Assembly: GCF_006716235.1 (NCBI RefSeq)
Contig: NZ_VFOR01000001.1
Location: 744,001-808,000, forward strand
Length of the DNA: 64,000 nt
Source of the DNA: Propioniferax innocua
GTDB lineage: Bacteria > Actinomycetota > Actinomycetes > Propionibacteriales > Propionibacteriaceae
Direction: 5' to 3'
A model generated the notes under the pieces. That model worked only from the letters and a program-made list of their open reading frames with translations, did no database searches and had not been told where the DNA came from. The translations under genes were made by a program, and so were the position numbers. Of this stretch, positions 44,271 through 52,130 are shown one piece after another (position 1 is the stretch's first letter; each line of letters opens with the position of its first letter).

Positions 44271-44930
44271 TCAGCGCAGGTCGAAGGCGCGTCCGGCGCC
44301 TGTGGCCGGTGGTGTCCGACGCGAGAGGCGGACATCGTGGCCCGCCATCAGGCTGAAGCCCTTCAGCACGACCGTGCCGTTGGAGCCGTCTCCACGGGCG
44401 GCCTTCTTGACGTCATTGCCGGCCATGATGTTGGTGGTCTTGTCGATCACCCGGACCCCCTCGGGGACCCAGATGTCGTGACCGCCCCACATGCTGTAAA
44501 GATCGAGCGTGATCTCGACTCCGGGCCCCATCACGTCGGTGAGGTCGATGTCGTCACCGCCCATCAGACAGAACGTGCGCACCTCGGGAGTCCCGGGCGG
44601 AACGATGACATCACGCCCCGACATGAGCGCCAGCCCCATCTGCGGCTCACCCATTCCCGGCGACGTGGTCGCCGGAGCCCCCGAAGGAATGTAGGGCTGG
44701 ATCTCCTTGCCGCTGCGCACCTCGAGATCGGTGTGCAGGGCCTGCCCCTCGGGCAGATCGCCCACCAGAAGCGGAAGTTCATCGACATACGTGGCCCGCC
44801 GGGCGGCTGTGCGTCGGTTCTCGAACTCGTGGGCGTCGAGCCGACCGCAGTCGTGGGCCGCCGACAGGACATCGACCACCGAGTCCCGGTCGCCATTGGA
44901 GGCCCGCAGTCGCGAGGGCTGTGCGTTCAT
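44271..44930 (-). CDS. DUF1707 (SHOCT-like) protein with a LiaF/YvqF-like beta domain
   Basis: 219 residues, no membrane span. The N-terminal domain RLRASNGDRDSVVDVLSAAH, DCGRLDAHEFENRRTAARRA, TYVDELPLLVGDLP is DUF1707. After a linker, a repeated glycine-rich beta region (GLALMSGRDVIVPPG, FCLMGGDDIDLTD, LYSMWGGHDIWVPEG, NIMAGNDVKKAARG, FSLMAGHDVRLSRR) resembles the C-terminal domain of LiaF/YvqF cell-wall stress proteins. Function unknown; a link to envelope stress is inference. ATG 44930 stands 7 nt after TAGACT; no Shine-Dalgarno site. Confidence 0.82.
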   Translation of the reverse strand: MNAQPSRLRASNGDRDSVVDVLSAAHDCGRLDAHEFENRRTAARRATYVDELPLLVGDLPEGQALHTDLEVRSGKEIQPYIPSGAPATTSPGMGEPQMGLALMSGRDVIVPPGTPEVRTFCLMGGDDIDLTDVMGPGVEITLDLYSMWGGHDIWVPEGVRVIDKTTNIMAGNDVKKAARGDGSNGTVVLKGFSLMAGHDVRLSRRTPPATGAGRAFDLR

Positions 44931-44937
44931 GCGGCGA

Positions 44938-44943
44938 AGTCTA
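44938..44943 (-). promoter_or_regulatory. -10 box of a leaderless promoter for the DUF1707 gene
   Basis: TAGACT on the minus strand, 7 nt before ATG 44930, in the 29-nt gap behind the ABC ATPase gene. Confidence 0.45.
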
Positions 44944-44959
44944 ACCGGCTGACACCGCG

Positions 44960-45751
44960 TCACTGCAGGAGTGTGCGGTCATCGAGCTGTGCCCCCTTGA
45001 TACGGCTGAACTCGGCCAACAGGTCGTCCACGGACATCGCCTGCTTCTCCTCGTGCCCGATGTCGAGAATGACCTCGCCCTCGTGCATCATTATCAACCG
45101 CGTGCCCACCTGCAGTGCCTGGGCCATGTTGTGGGTGACCATCAGCGTGGTCAGGTTCTGCTCGGCGACGACCTTCTCGGTCAGCCGCGTGACCAGATCG
45201 GCACGCTGTGGGTCCAGGGCAGCGGTGTGCTCATCCAGCAGCAGGATCTTGGGATGCGAGAAAGTGGCCATCAACAGGGACAACGCCTGACGCTGGCCGC
45301 CCGACAACAATCCCGCCTTCGCGGTGAGCCGATCCTCCAGCCCCAGCTCAAGCTTGGTGAGCTCCTCGGCGAAGAACTCCTTCTTGTCCTTGGTCACTCC
45401 CCTGCCGAGCCCACGGGTGTGGCCACGCTTGTACGCGAGCGCCATGTTCTGCTCGATGGTCAGATCCGGGCTCGTCCCCGCCATTGGGTTCTGGAACACC
45501 CGGCCGACGACCTTGGCCCGCACATGGTCACGCTGCTTGGTCACCTCGGCGTCATCGATCCAGATACGCCCCTCGTCCGGTGCCACCTTTCCCGCAATGG
45601 CGTTGAGCATCGTCGACTTGCCCGCACCATTGGAGCCGATGACCGTGACGAACTCGCCATGGTCGAGGTACAGATCGATGCCCCGAAGCGCTCGGCGTTC
45701 ATTGACAGTGTTGGGGAAAAAGGTCTTGTGGACCCCGTCTACGTGGAGCAT
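44960..45751 (-). CDS. ABC transporter ATP-binding protein (COG1101 type)
   Basis: 263 residues. Walker A is VIGSNGAGKSTMLNAIAG, the Q-loop VFQNPMAGTSPDLTIEQNMA, the signature LLSGGQRQALSLLMA, Walker B ILLLDEHTAALDP (EH instead of the more common EP) and the switch His in LMVTHNMAQAL. These fit the ATPase partner of COG4120 permeases and COG2984 binding proteins, a family whose cargo has been proposed to be aromatic amino acids or related small molecules. The three genes here run binding protein, permease, ATPase with 10-nt and 1-nt gaps. Confidence 0.88.
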   Translation of the reverse strand: MLHVDGVHKTFFPNTVNERRALRGIDLYLDHGEFVTVIGSNGAGKSTMLNAIAGKVAPDEGRIWIDDAEVTKQRDHVRAKVVGRVFQNPMAGTSPDLTIEQNMALAYKRGHTRGLGRGVTKDKKEFFAEELTKLELGLEDRLTAKAGLLSGGQRQALSLLMATFSHPKILLLDEHTAALDPQRADLVTRLTEKVVAEQNLTTLMVTHNMAQALQVGTRLIMMHEGEVILDIGHEEKQAMSVDDLLAEFSRIKGAQLDDRTLLQ

Positions 45752-45752
45752 G

Positions 45753-46691
45753 TCACCGTCCTGACGCCGAGTCGCCGGCAGCTGATCGGGTGGTGGGGTT
45801 GGCCGCGGGTGTCGATGAGGCCCGGACCCGGCGTCGACGCGACCTGCGGAACACACCCCACTGCGGAACCAACAGGGCGATGACCACCAGAATCGCCGAA
45901 ATCAGTTTCATGTCGTTCGGCGTCAGCCCCACCTGGAGCGCGATCTGGATGGCGGCACGGTAGATGACCGCGCCGATGACGACCGCTCCGGTGGCGACGA
46001 AGGTGGTGCGCGTGCCGAAGATCGCCTGACCGACGATGACCGAGGCGAGACCGACAAGGATGAGGCCCACGCCCATGCCGATATCGGCGAACCCCTGATA
46101 CTGCGCGACCAAGGAACCGCACAGCGCCACGAGTCCGTTGGAAAGAACCAGCCCCACCATCTTCATCCGGTCGGTGGAGACGCCGAAGCTGCGGATCATC
46201 TCCTCGTTGTCGCCGGTCGCCTGGAGAGCGAGACCGACGTCGGTGGCGAGAAACCAATCGATGATCACCTTGATCACGACCACCATGATCACAAGCACCC
46301 CGATCAGCAGAGGGCCTCGACTGATGCCCATGACCCGCAGTGCCTGGAACATCGTGTCCTCACCCAGGAGGGAGACATTCGCCTGCCCCAGGATCCGCAG
46401 GTTGATGGAATAGAGGCCGATCATCGTCAGGATGCCGGCGAGGAGCCCGTTGATGTTGCCCTTGGTGTGAAGCAACCCGGTGACCAGCCCGGCGACGCTT
46501 CCAGCCAGGAAAGCCGCAACCATCGCCAACGGCGCCGGCGTCCCTCCGACGATGAGGACCGCCGCGGTGGCGGCCCCCGTGGTGAAGGAGCCGTCGACCG
46601 TCAGATCGGGAAGGTCGAGGACGCGGAAGGTGAGATAGACGCCGAGCGCCATCACCGCATAGATGAGTCCGAGTTCTACCGCAATGAGCAT
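45753..46691 (-). CDS. ABC transporter permease (COG4120 type)
   Basis: 312 residues with about eight membrane spans (LIAVELGLIYAVMALGVYLTF at the start; VSTDRMKMVGLVLSNGLVAL later). It is of the branched-chain-type permease fold used by COG2984-type importers. The C-terminus has an Arg-rich tail (RRSRRRRVRASS). It follows the binding-protein gene by 10 nt and is 1 nt from the ATPase gene. Cargo unknown. Confidence 0.88.
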   Translation of the reverse strand: MLIAVELGLIYAVMALGVYLTFRVLDLPDLTVDGSFTTGAATAAVLIVGGTPAPLAMVAAFLAGSVAGLVTGLLHTKGNINGLLAGILTMIGLYSINLRILGQANVSLLGEDTMFQALRVMGISRGPLLIGVLVIMVVVIKVIIDWFLATDVGLALQATGDNEEMIRSFGVSTDRMKMVGLVLSNGLVALCGSLVAQYQGFADIGMGVGLILVGLASVIVGQAIFGTRTTFVATGAVVIGAVIYRAAIQIALQVGLTPNDMKLISAILVVIALLVPQWGVFRRSRRRRVRASSTPAANPTTRSAAGDSASGR

Positions 46692-46701
46692 GATGCGGGG
46701 A

Positions 46702-47709
46702 TCAGTTCCCGGATTCCTCGGCGTCTTCGGCCGTCACCTTCTCGGCCTCGTCGAGGAGGTCCTTCGGGATCTCCACGCCCAGGCTCTTTGCTGCGTCCTC
46801 GTTGACGATCAGCTCGAGGCCATCATCAGAGGCCTTCTCGACCGGAACGCTGGCGGGATCCAGATCCTCCTGGAGGATGCGCAGCGCCATTTCGCCGGCC
46901 TGTTTGCCATGTCCGTAGTAATCGATGCCCTTCGTGATGACGGTACCTCGCTCAACGGAGTCACGGTCGGCGGAGATGACCGGGATCTGCTTCTCCTGGG
47001 CGAACCCGATGACCGATTCCAGGCCCGAGACCACAGTGTTGTCGGTGGGCACGTAGATGGCATCGACGCCGTCGAGAGCGGTCACGCCCTGCTGAACCTC
47101 GGCGGTGTTGGTGATCGTCGATTCCTTGATCTCCAGGCCGAGACCCGGGGCCGCTGCCTTCGCGGCCTCCACCTGGACCACCGAGTTGGCCTCACCGGAG
47201 GAGTAGACGATGCCCACGGTCCTGGCGTCGGGAGCAACCTCCTTGACCAGTGCCAACTGATCCTCGACCGGGTTCAGGTCCGAGACACCGGTGACGTTCA
47301 TACCGGAGGTCTCCCATGACTCGACCAGACCGGCATCCACCGGGTCGGTCACCGCCATGAACACCACGGGACGGTCCTGGACGGCCTGAGCAACGGCCTG
47401 AGCGCTCGGGGTGGCGATCCCCGCGACCATGTCATGACCACTGGAGGCGAAGCCACCTGCGATGCCGGTGTTCGTTCCGCTGTCCGCCTCGGCGTTCTGC
47501 TCATCCCATTCCACCTGGACACCGGCCTCCTCGAAGGCGTCCTTGAACCCCTCACGGGTGCGATCCAAGGAGGGGTGGGTCACGTACTGTGCAATGCCGA
47601 TGCTGTAACCCTCTTCGCCACCACTGCCTCCGGCGTCACCACCGCACCCGGACAGGAACAGTGCTGCAGCCGAAACGGCGGCGAGGGTCGACAAGGAACG
47701 AATGTTCAT
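46702..47709 (-). CDS. ABC transporter substrate-binding lipoprotein (COG2984, ABC_sub_bind)
   Basis: 335 residues from ATG 47709. The signal peptide ends in a lipobox: AALFLSGCGGDAGG, Cys at residue 22. The mature part has two Rossmann-like lobes: IGIAQYVTHPSLDRTREGFK, DMVAGIATPSAQAVAQAV, MAVTDPVDAGLVESW, VGIVYSSGEANSVVQVEAA and AIYVPTDNTVVSGLESV are the ABC_sub_bind (PF04392) blocks. It probably captures a small organic solute outside the membrane and hands it to the two following gene products. A stable hairpin lies in its leader. Confidence 0.9.
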   Translation of the reverse strand: MNIRSLSTLAAVSAAALFLSGCGGDAGGSGGEEGYSIGIAQYVTHPSLDRTREGFKDAFEEAGVQVEWDEQNAEADSGTNTGIAGGFASSGHDMVAGIATPSAQAVAQAVQDRPVVFMAVTDPVDAGLVESWETSGMNVTGVSDLNPVEDQLALVKEVAPDARTVGIVYSSGEANSVVQVEAAKAAAPGLGLEIKESTITNTAEVQQGVTALDGVDAIYVPTDNTVVSGLESVIGFAQEKQIPVISADRDSVERGTVITKGIDYYGHGKQAGEMALRILQEDLDPASVPVEKASDDGLELIVNEDAAKSLGVEIPKDLLDEAEKVTAEDAEESGN

Positions 47710-47743
47710 GGAGGCGCCTTTCACGCTGCGATCACACCCTTGT

Positions 47744-47779
47744 GGCCACGTCTCCCGGCGATTCCGGAAGACGTGGGCC
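47744..47779 (-). other. Hairpin between tRNA-Pro and the ABC operon
   Basis: Arms 47744-47758 and 47764-47779 pair over about 14 bp with one bulge and one G-T pair around a 5-nt loop. TAGCGT (47783-47788 on the minus strand) could be a -10 box, which would put the hairpin at the 5' end of the ABC mRNA. Alternatively it ends the tRNA transcript. No T-run follows. Confidence 0.5.
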
Positions 47780-47820
47780 GCACGCTAGCACGCACCCACC
47801 CGGTCGCGGGAGGGTTGTGG

Positions 47821-47893
47821 TCGGGGCGACAGGACTCGAACCTGCGATCTTCTGCTCCCAAAGCAGACGCGCTAGCCACTACGCTACGCCCCG
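47821..47893 (-). tRNA. tRNA-Pro (anticodon TGG)
   Basis: A 73-nt cloverleaf on the minus strand: acceptor CGGGGCG pairs with CGCCCCG, discriminator A, anticodon stem TCTGC/GCAGA around the loop TTTGGGA (anticodon TGG), and the T-loop TTCGAGT. C1-G72 is a proline identity feature. CCA is not encoded. Confidence 0.93.
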
Positions 47894-47956
47894 GTGACTT
47901 CGTGGAGTCTAGCCGAAGAATGCACGGTGCCGTAACTCGTGGGACACCAAGAATGA

Positions 47957-48709
47957 TCAGACCATCTTGGCGTACCAGATGACGCGGCTGTCCCAGTCCT
48001 CCCGATCCCAATTGAAGTCGTCACACACGACGATCGCGACGTTGGGCTCGCCGTCCTTGGCGTGCAGACGCACCGCTTCGGGGTCCTCCTCGTCGAATTC
48101 GTCCATCCAGACCTTCACTTCGTCGTAGACGTCGTAACAGGCGACCTTCCCGTCACCGTCGGTGACCTTGAGCGTGGCGCCGTTCTCGAGGTCATCGAGG
48201 AGCCGGTTCCCCAAGGCTCCGCCGTGGCGGTAGGTGTGGATGGAGAGCATGGTGACGCCCTCCTTCGAGCCGGGCGCAGGACTTCCGTTGAACCATGCCG
48301 TGCCCTGCAGGTCATCCAGAGGTGGGGATCCGGGATTACCGTCCTCGTCATAGGAGACCGACATCATGTGTGAGGTGACGCCCAGATCCTCGATCTGGAG
48401 CTCGGTGGGCTTGAAGCCCTCGGTGGCGGTGGTGCACCTGTTCGGATCCGCCTCCGGAGTGGGTGTCGACGGCGGTGAAGGACTGCCCGGTGCCGCAGGG
48501 GCGGACGGCGTCAACTCCACCGGGGTGTGCGTCGAGGTCGTCGGCTGGGCGACGGTGTTCTTTCGCTGGGTGAACCAGAATGCGCCGCCGCCGATCAGGG
48601 CCAGCGCGATCAGGCTGGCGATGACGATGATCAGGCTCTTCTTCGGCCCCGCGGGCTTCGGCCCCCCAGCCACTCGGCGGCCGACCCCGCCGCCTTGATC
48701 TTCACTCAT
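47957..48709 (-). CDS. Class F-like sortase (membrane transpeptidase)
   Basis: 250 residues. A cytosolic Gly/Pro-rich start, one membrane span (about residues 25-46, LIIVIASLIALALIGGGAFW), a Ser/Thr/Pro-rich spacer and a sortase beta-barrel. The catalytic His is in MLSIHTYRHGGALGN, the Cys in VAIVVCDDFNWDRED and the Arg in SRVIWYAKMV. The HTYRHGGALGNRLL motif is typical of actinobacterial class F sortases (structure known from Cutibacterium acnes). Which proteins it attaches is unknown; no LPXTG protein is in the window. A GAGGGG site lies 5 nt before the ATG. Confidence 0.82.
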   Translation of the reverse strand: MSEDQGGGVGRRVAGGPKPAGPKKSLIIVIASLIALALIGGGAFWFTQRKNTVAQPTTSTHTPVELTPSAPAAPGSPSPPSTPTPEADPNRCTTATEGFKPTELQIEDLGVTSHMMSVSYDEDGNPGSPPLDDLQGTAWFNGSPAPGSKEGVTMLSIHTYRHGGALGNRLLDDLENGATLKVTDGDGKVACYDVYDEVKVWMDEFDEEDPEAVRLHAKDGEPNVAIVVCDDFNWDREDWDSRVIWYAKMV

Positions 48710-48732
48710 GCTGTCCCCTCACCAGACGTGAA

Positions 48733-48769
48733 CATCTCCAGACGCGACATCTCCAGACGCGACATCTCG
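48733..48769. repeat. 15-bp tandem repeat upstream of the sortase gene
   Basis: CATCTCCAGACGCGA at 48733-48747 and 48748-48762, followed by a partial third copy. The gap 48710-48910 also holds an imperfect 20-bp duplication near 48840-48878; otherwise nothing was seen in it. Confidence 0.8.
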
Positions 48770-48910
48770 GACAGAATAGATGCCAGCGGCGCACCAGACC
48801 AGAAAAAGCTGCGGCCGCACATGAACATCCGGTGAACCCGCCAAGTTCTGCGTACTGGCGGCAAGATTTGCGTGCTGGTGGGAGGGGTCGGGTAGTGTGT
48901 CTCACCACAT

Positions 48911-48984
48911 GCGGATGTAGCTCAATGGTAGAGCCTCAGTCTTCCAAACTGATTACGCGGGTTCGATTCCCGTCATCCGCTCCA
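48911..48984 (+). tRNA. tRNA-Gly (anticodon TCC)
   Basis: Acceptor GCGGATG pairs with CATCCGC; D-arm GCTCAATGGTAGAGC; anticodon loop CTTCCAA (anticodon TCC); T-loop GGTTCGATTCC. The discriminator is T at 48981 and CCA is encoded at 48982-48984. Confidence 0.95.
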
Positions 48985-49027
48985 GTACGTCGCCCCGGCG
49001 ACCCCTCCGTTGGTTCAGCGGTGCCCC

Positions 49028-49068
49028 TCTGCTGGTAGCGGTAACCCATCTGCTGATAGCGGTAACGT
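49028..49068 (+). promoter_or_regulatory. Duplicated block that supplies the promoter of the aldo/keto reductase gene
   Basis: TCTGCTGGTAGCGGTAAC (49028-49045) recurs with one change at 49049-49066. The second copy runs into TAACGT (49063-49068), a -10-like box 7 nt before the ATG at 49076; in the first copy the same position reads TAACCC. Confidence 0.5.
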
Positions 49069-49075
49069 TGACGCC

Positions 49076-49990
49076 ATGTGTGCCACCGAACCGATGCCCA
49101 CCCGCCGTTTGGGACCGTTCGAGGTTTCCGCGATCGGGTTGGGGGCGATGCCCCTGTCGATGGGCCGAGACCCCCAGCCCACACAAGAGCAGGCGATCGC
49201 GACGATCAATGCGGCACTCGATGCGGGGGTCACCTTCATCGACACCGCCGACATCTATGCCCCTTCCCACACCGAGATGGGCCACAACGAACGTCTCGTC
49301 GCCGCCGCGCTGGCGCAGCGTCAGAAGTCCGGCCCACCCGTGGTCGTGGGCACCAAGGGTGGCATCACTCGCTCGACAGCCCGCGGTTGGGGCCGCAACG
49401 GCAGCATCGAGTATCTGCGACGCGCCTGCGAGGCCTCGTGCGAAGCATTGGGCGTCGACCACATCGACCTGTATCAATGGCATCGTCCCGATCATCACCG
49501 CGCCTGGGTCGAGGGCATCGAGGCTCTGGCGACGCTGCACCAGGAGGGGCTGATCACCGCAGTCGGCATCTCGAATGCCAGCTCCGAGCAGATCGAGCTC
49601 GCCATCGACATGCTCGGAACCAGATCCTCGGGTGGCCTCGCCAGCGTCCAGAACGAGTTCTCCCCGGCCCACCCCTGGTCGCGACATGAGCTGGAGCTGT
49701 GCGCCGAACATCAGGTGGCCTTCCTTCCTTGGTCGCCGCTGGGCGGGATCCGACGCGCGGGAGGTGTGGATCAACATGCACCTGTACTGACGGAGATCGC
49801 TGCGGCTCACCGCGTCTCACCGCAGCAGGTGACGTTGGCCTGGGAGCTCGCCCTGGGTGATCACGTGATCCCCATCCCCGGAGCAGGACGTCCAGCTTCG
49901 ATCATCGACTCTGCCGCAGCCGCCACTCTCCGCCTCACCAAGGCCGAGGTCGACGCCCTTGACGAGGCCATCGGAGGCCACCGTGCGTGA
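49076..49990 (+). CDS. Aldo/keto reductase
   Basis: 304 residues, NADPH-dependent TIM-barrel oxidoreductase. The catalytic tetrad is visible: Asp and Tyr in FIDTADIYAPSHTEMGHNE, Lys in VVVGTKGGITRST, His in DLYQWHRPDH. The cofactor region is VIPIPGAGRPASIIDSAAAA. Its natural substrate is not evident. ATG 49076 is preferred over the longer frame from 49010, which runs through the duplicated block. The membrane-protein gene starts before its stop (8-nt overlap). Confidence 0.9.
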   Translation: MCATEPMPTRRLGPFEVSAIGLGAMPLSMGRDPQPTQEQAIATINAALDAGVTFIDTADIYAPSHTEMGHNERLVAAALAQRQKSGPPVVVGTKGGITRSTARGWGRNGSIEYLRRACEASCEALGVDHIDLYQWHRPDHHRAWVEGIEALATLHQEGLITAVGISNASSEQIELAIDMLGTRSSGGLASVQNEFSPAHPWSRHELELCAEHQVAFLPWSPLGGIRRAGGVDQHAPVLTEIAAAHRVSPQQVTLAWELALGDHVIPIPGAGRPASIIDSAAAATLRLTKAEVDALDEAIGGHRA

Positions 49991-50786
49991 GTCTCCCGCC
50001 GCCCCGGTCACCCTCGCCGGGGTGCTCCTGGCTGTCGCCGTCCTCGCCAGCACCGGAATCTTCGGCGGCACTCCGATCTGGTCGCCCGACAGCTACCGGG
50101 CGATCGAGGCGTTGCTCTCCACCGCGGCGATCGCATCGGCGATCTGGGTGGTCATCCTGGCCGGGATCGCCGGTCTGATCGTCTGGTTGTGGACCTCCCG
50201 CGGACGATCCAGCAATCGGGCCCGCTCGGTGGAGTGGACGCTGACCGCCGCCATCGGGCTCGATGCACTGTGGTTCGTTTTCAGCGTCGCGGGGTGGGTC
50301 TGGCCGGCCGCCATCACCCTGGCCACGTTGTTCGTGGTCCTGATCGTGGTCAACCGTCAACTCGATGCCGCCCCGCCCCGCGACATCGTGGAGAAGATCG
50401 TCCTCGATGGAACATGCGGGCTGCATCTGGGGTGGATCGCGATGGCGTTCACAGCGGCCATCGCACAGGCGATCGTCCACAGTGGCACGCGTGCTGGTGG
50501 TCTCGGCAACACCATCGTCGCCGTGGTGCTCCTGGCCGGTGTGGTCGGTCTCGCCCGGCTCGCCATCCCACGCGTCCGTTTCTTCGAGAGCGTTCTCATC
50601 GGCATTCTGTGGGGACTGGTCTGGCTCGCCGTCGCACGGCTCTCCGGTGAGCTGATCTCGGTCCCGGTGGCGATCTCTGCATTCATCGCGGCGGCCGCGA
50701 TCATCGTGCTGTGGATGGTCCGTGACCGCGATGTCCCACGCCGCTCCCGCCGACCAGGCACCAGTCGCGCGCAGCGGCTCAGCTGA
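49983..50786 (+). CDS. Multi-spanning membrane protein, possibly TspO/MBR-like
   Basis: 267 residues from GTG 49983, which has GGAGG 5 nt upstream inside the reductase gene. Seven to eight hydrophobic spans are visible, with many Trp residues at span ends (VWLWTSRGR, WFVFSVAGWVWP, GLHLGWIAMAF). The HLGW motif and Trp content recall tryptophan-rich sensory (TspO/MBR) relatives, but the classical TspO signatures are not clear. Role unknown. A basic C-terminal tail follows the last span. It converges on the next gene with an 8-bp overlap. Confidence 0.7.
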   Translation: MRESPAAPVTLAGVLLAVAVLASTGIFGGTPIWSPDSYRAIEALLSTAAIASAIWVVILAGIAGLIVWLWTSRGRSSNRARSVEWTLTAAIGLDALWFVFSVAGWVWPAAITLATLFVVLIVVNRQLDAAPPRDIVEKIVLDGTCGLHLGWIAMAFTAAIAQAIVHSGTRAGGLGNTIVAVVLLAGVVGLARLAIPRVRFFESVLIGILWGLVWLAVARLSGELISVPVAISAFIAAAAIIVLWMVRDRDVPRRSRRPGTSRAQRLS

Positions 50787-52092
50787 TCGAGAGCCACACC
50801 AGCGCCGCAACCCGTGTCGGCGGTGGTTCGTCATGGCACCGCGCGAGCACGAGTCGCCGCAACGGCTCGGGGTCCGGCACGCCCGGGCGCCCGAGGTGAC
50901 GCGCCAGGGACGCCACTGCCACCCAGCGCGCGATCTCGGCCAGTCCCCAGCCCCACGGCTGCATGGGCCACGCGCCCATCACCGGGCCGAGTCCTGCCAT
51001 GAGCTCCAACCATGGCATGTCCGGTGCGCTGAGCAGCATGCGGTCGGCGAGCTCCACGTCCGATGCATTGTCGGTCACCGGTGGCAGCGTCGGCACCCGC
51101 CTGCCCATCGCAAGCTCGTGGAGCGTCGCGATCCCGTGACCGAAACCGGGTGCCAGGCAGGCCTCTTCTCCGGGGCCACCGAGAAGTCGTCGCAGTCCCG
51201 GTTCGTCGTCGCCGATGCGCAGTCTGGGGCGGATGTCCCCCACCGGTCGCCCCGCCTGCACCAGCAGCATGGCTTCGGCCGGGGCGAGGTCCGCACGCTC
51301 GTCCAGACCGGGACACAGATCCTGGGCGAGTGACTCCGCCCTCGGCGCTCCGAAGATCTCGACGATGCCAATACGCGTCGCCTCCACCACCTCGACGCGC
51401 CGCACTCCCGGTGCTGCAGGAAGCTCCCAACCCTGCTCCGAACTCGTCGCGTTCACCACAACGAGGTCGGCGTCACAGATCACCACCGGATCGTCGGCGT
51501 CGAGGTCGGTCCGCGGCCACCACGTCGGCAGTGGAGGTGGTGACGTGGGGTCGGCCCAATCGAATTTCCAGGTGGTCACCGAGGTGCCGCCGGGCTCGAC
51601 CCGCATTCGCGTCGCGGCACCGGGCCCCACGGCGCCCGCCACCAGCATCCCCTGCAGGATCTCGGCCCCGGGCGTCGAACCGGCCACCCGACAGGATGCG
51701 TGCCCCCCGGCGGCGTGGATCCCGAGTTGGGCGTCCGGCCCCCGTCCGGCCTCCCACCGGAGTCGCGCTTCGGTCGGTTCGGAACCGCTGTTGCGCACCA
51801 TCACCCGCATCTGCCATGTGCGATCGAAGGTGTGCCGCACCCGGACTCGAAGATCTGTTCCGGGCACATCCCACCGCTGCTCGACCTCATCGGCGTCGAC
51901 CTCACAACGCACATCGGCGCGGAGCCTGGTCGCATTTCCGGTGGCGCCGGTGACCAGTGGGGCGAACCGTGTCAGCCATGTCTGCCCGCTCCCGGCCGGA
52001 CTCAGCCGCACCAGATCACCGGTCGCATCGAATTCGAGGTGCATCGCCGACGCGCCGGATGCGTCCCAGGTGATCACATGATGGCGATTCAT
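50779..52092 (-). CDS. Unrecognised 437-residue soluble protein
   Basis: I do not recognise this family. The N-terminal half is beta-rich and reads like a sugar-binding or galactose-mutarotase-type sandwich (MHLEFDATGDLVRLSPAG, DLRVRVRHTFDRTWQMRVMV, RLRWEAGRGPDAQLGIHAAG); the middle has TTWKFDWADPTSPPPLPTWW, and the C-terminus is helical with Trp-rich WPMQPWGWGLAEIARWVAVA. There is no signal peptide or membrane span. ATG 52092 stands 7 nt after TACCCT with no ribosome site. It is divergent from a lipoprotein gene. A glycan-related role is only a guess from the fold impression. Confidence 0.75.
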   Translation of the reverse strand: MNRHHVITWDASGASAMHLEFDATGDLVRLSPAGSGQTWLTRFAPLVTGATGNATRLRADVRCEVDADEVEQRWDVPGTDLRVRVRHTFDRTWQMRVMVRNSGSEPTEARLRWEAGRGPDAQLGIHAAGGHASCRVAGSTPGAEILQGMLVAGAVGPGAATRMRVEPGGTSVTTWKFDWADPTSPPPLPTWWPRTDLDADDPVVICDADLVVVNATSSEQGWELPAAPGVRRVEVVEATRIGIVEIFGAPRAESLAQDLCPGLDERADLAPAEAMLLVQAGRPVGDIRPRLRIGDDEPGLRRLLGGPGEEACLAPGFGHGIATLHELAMGRRVPTLPPVTDNASDVELADRMLLSAPDMPWLELMAGLGPVMGAWPMQPWGWGLAEIARWVAVASLARHLGRPGVPDPEPLRRLVLARCHDEPPPTRVAALVWLSIS

Positions 52093-52099
52093 TCCCGTG

Positions 52100-52124
52100 A
52101 GGGTACGCCGCCGGACCTTAGGCT
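52100..52124. promoter_or_regulatory. Divergent leaderless promoters at 52.1 kb
   Basis: TACCCT on the minus strand (52100-52105), 7 nt before ATG 52092; TAGGCT on the plus strand (52119-52124), 6 nt before ATG 52131. The gap is 38 nt and holds nothing else. Confidence 0.5.
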
Positions 52125-52130
52125 TTGAGC

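Noticed and set aside
48911-49076. tRNA-Gly flank as an integration hotspot
   Set aside because: No integrase or repeated tRNA 3' end was seen downstream; the next genes look like ordinary chromosome.
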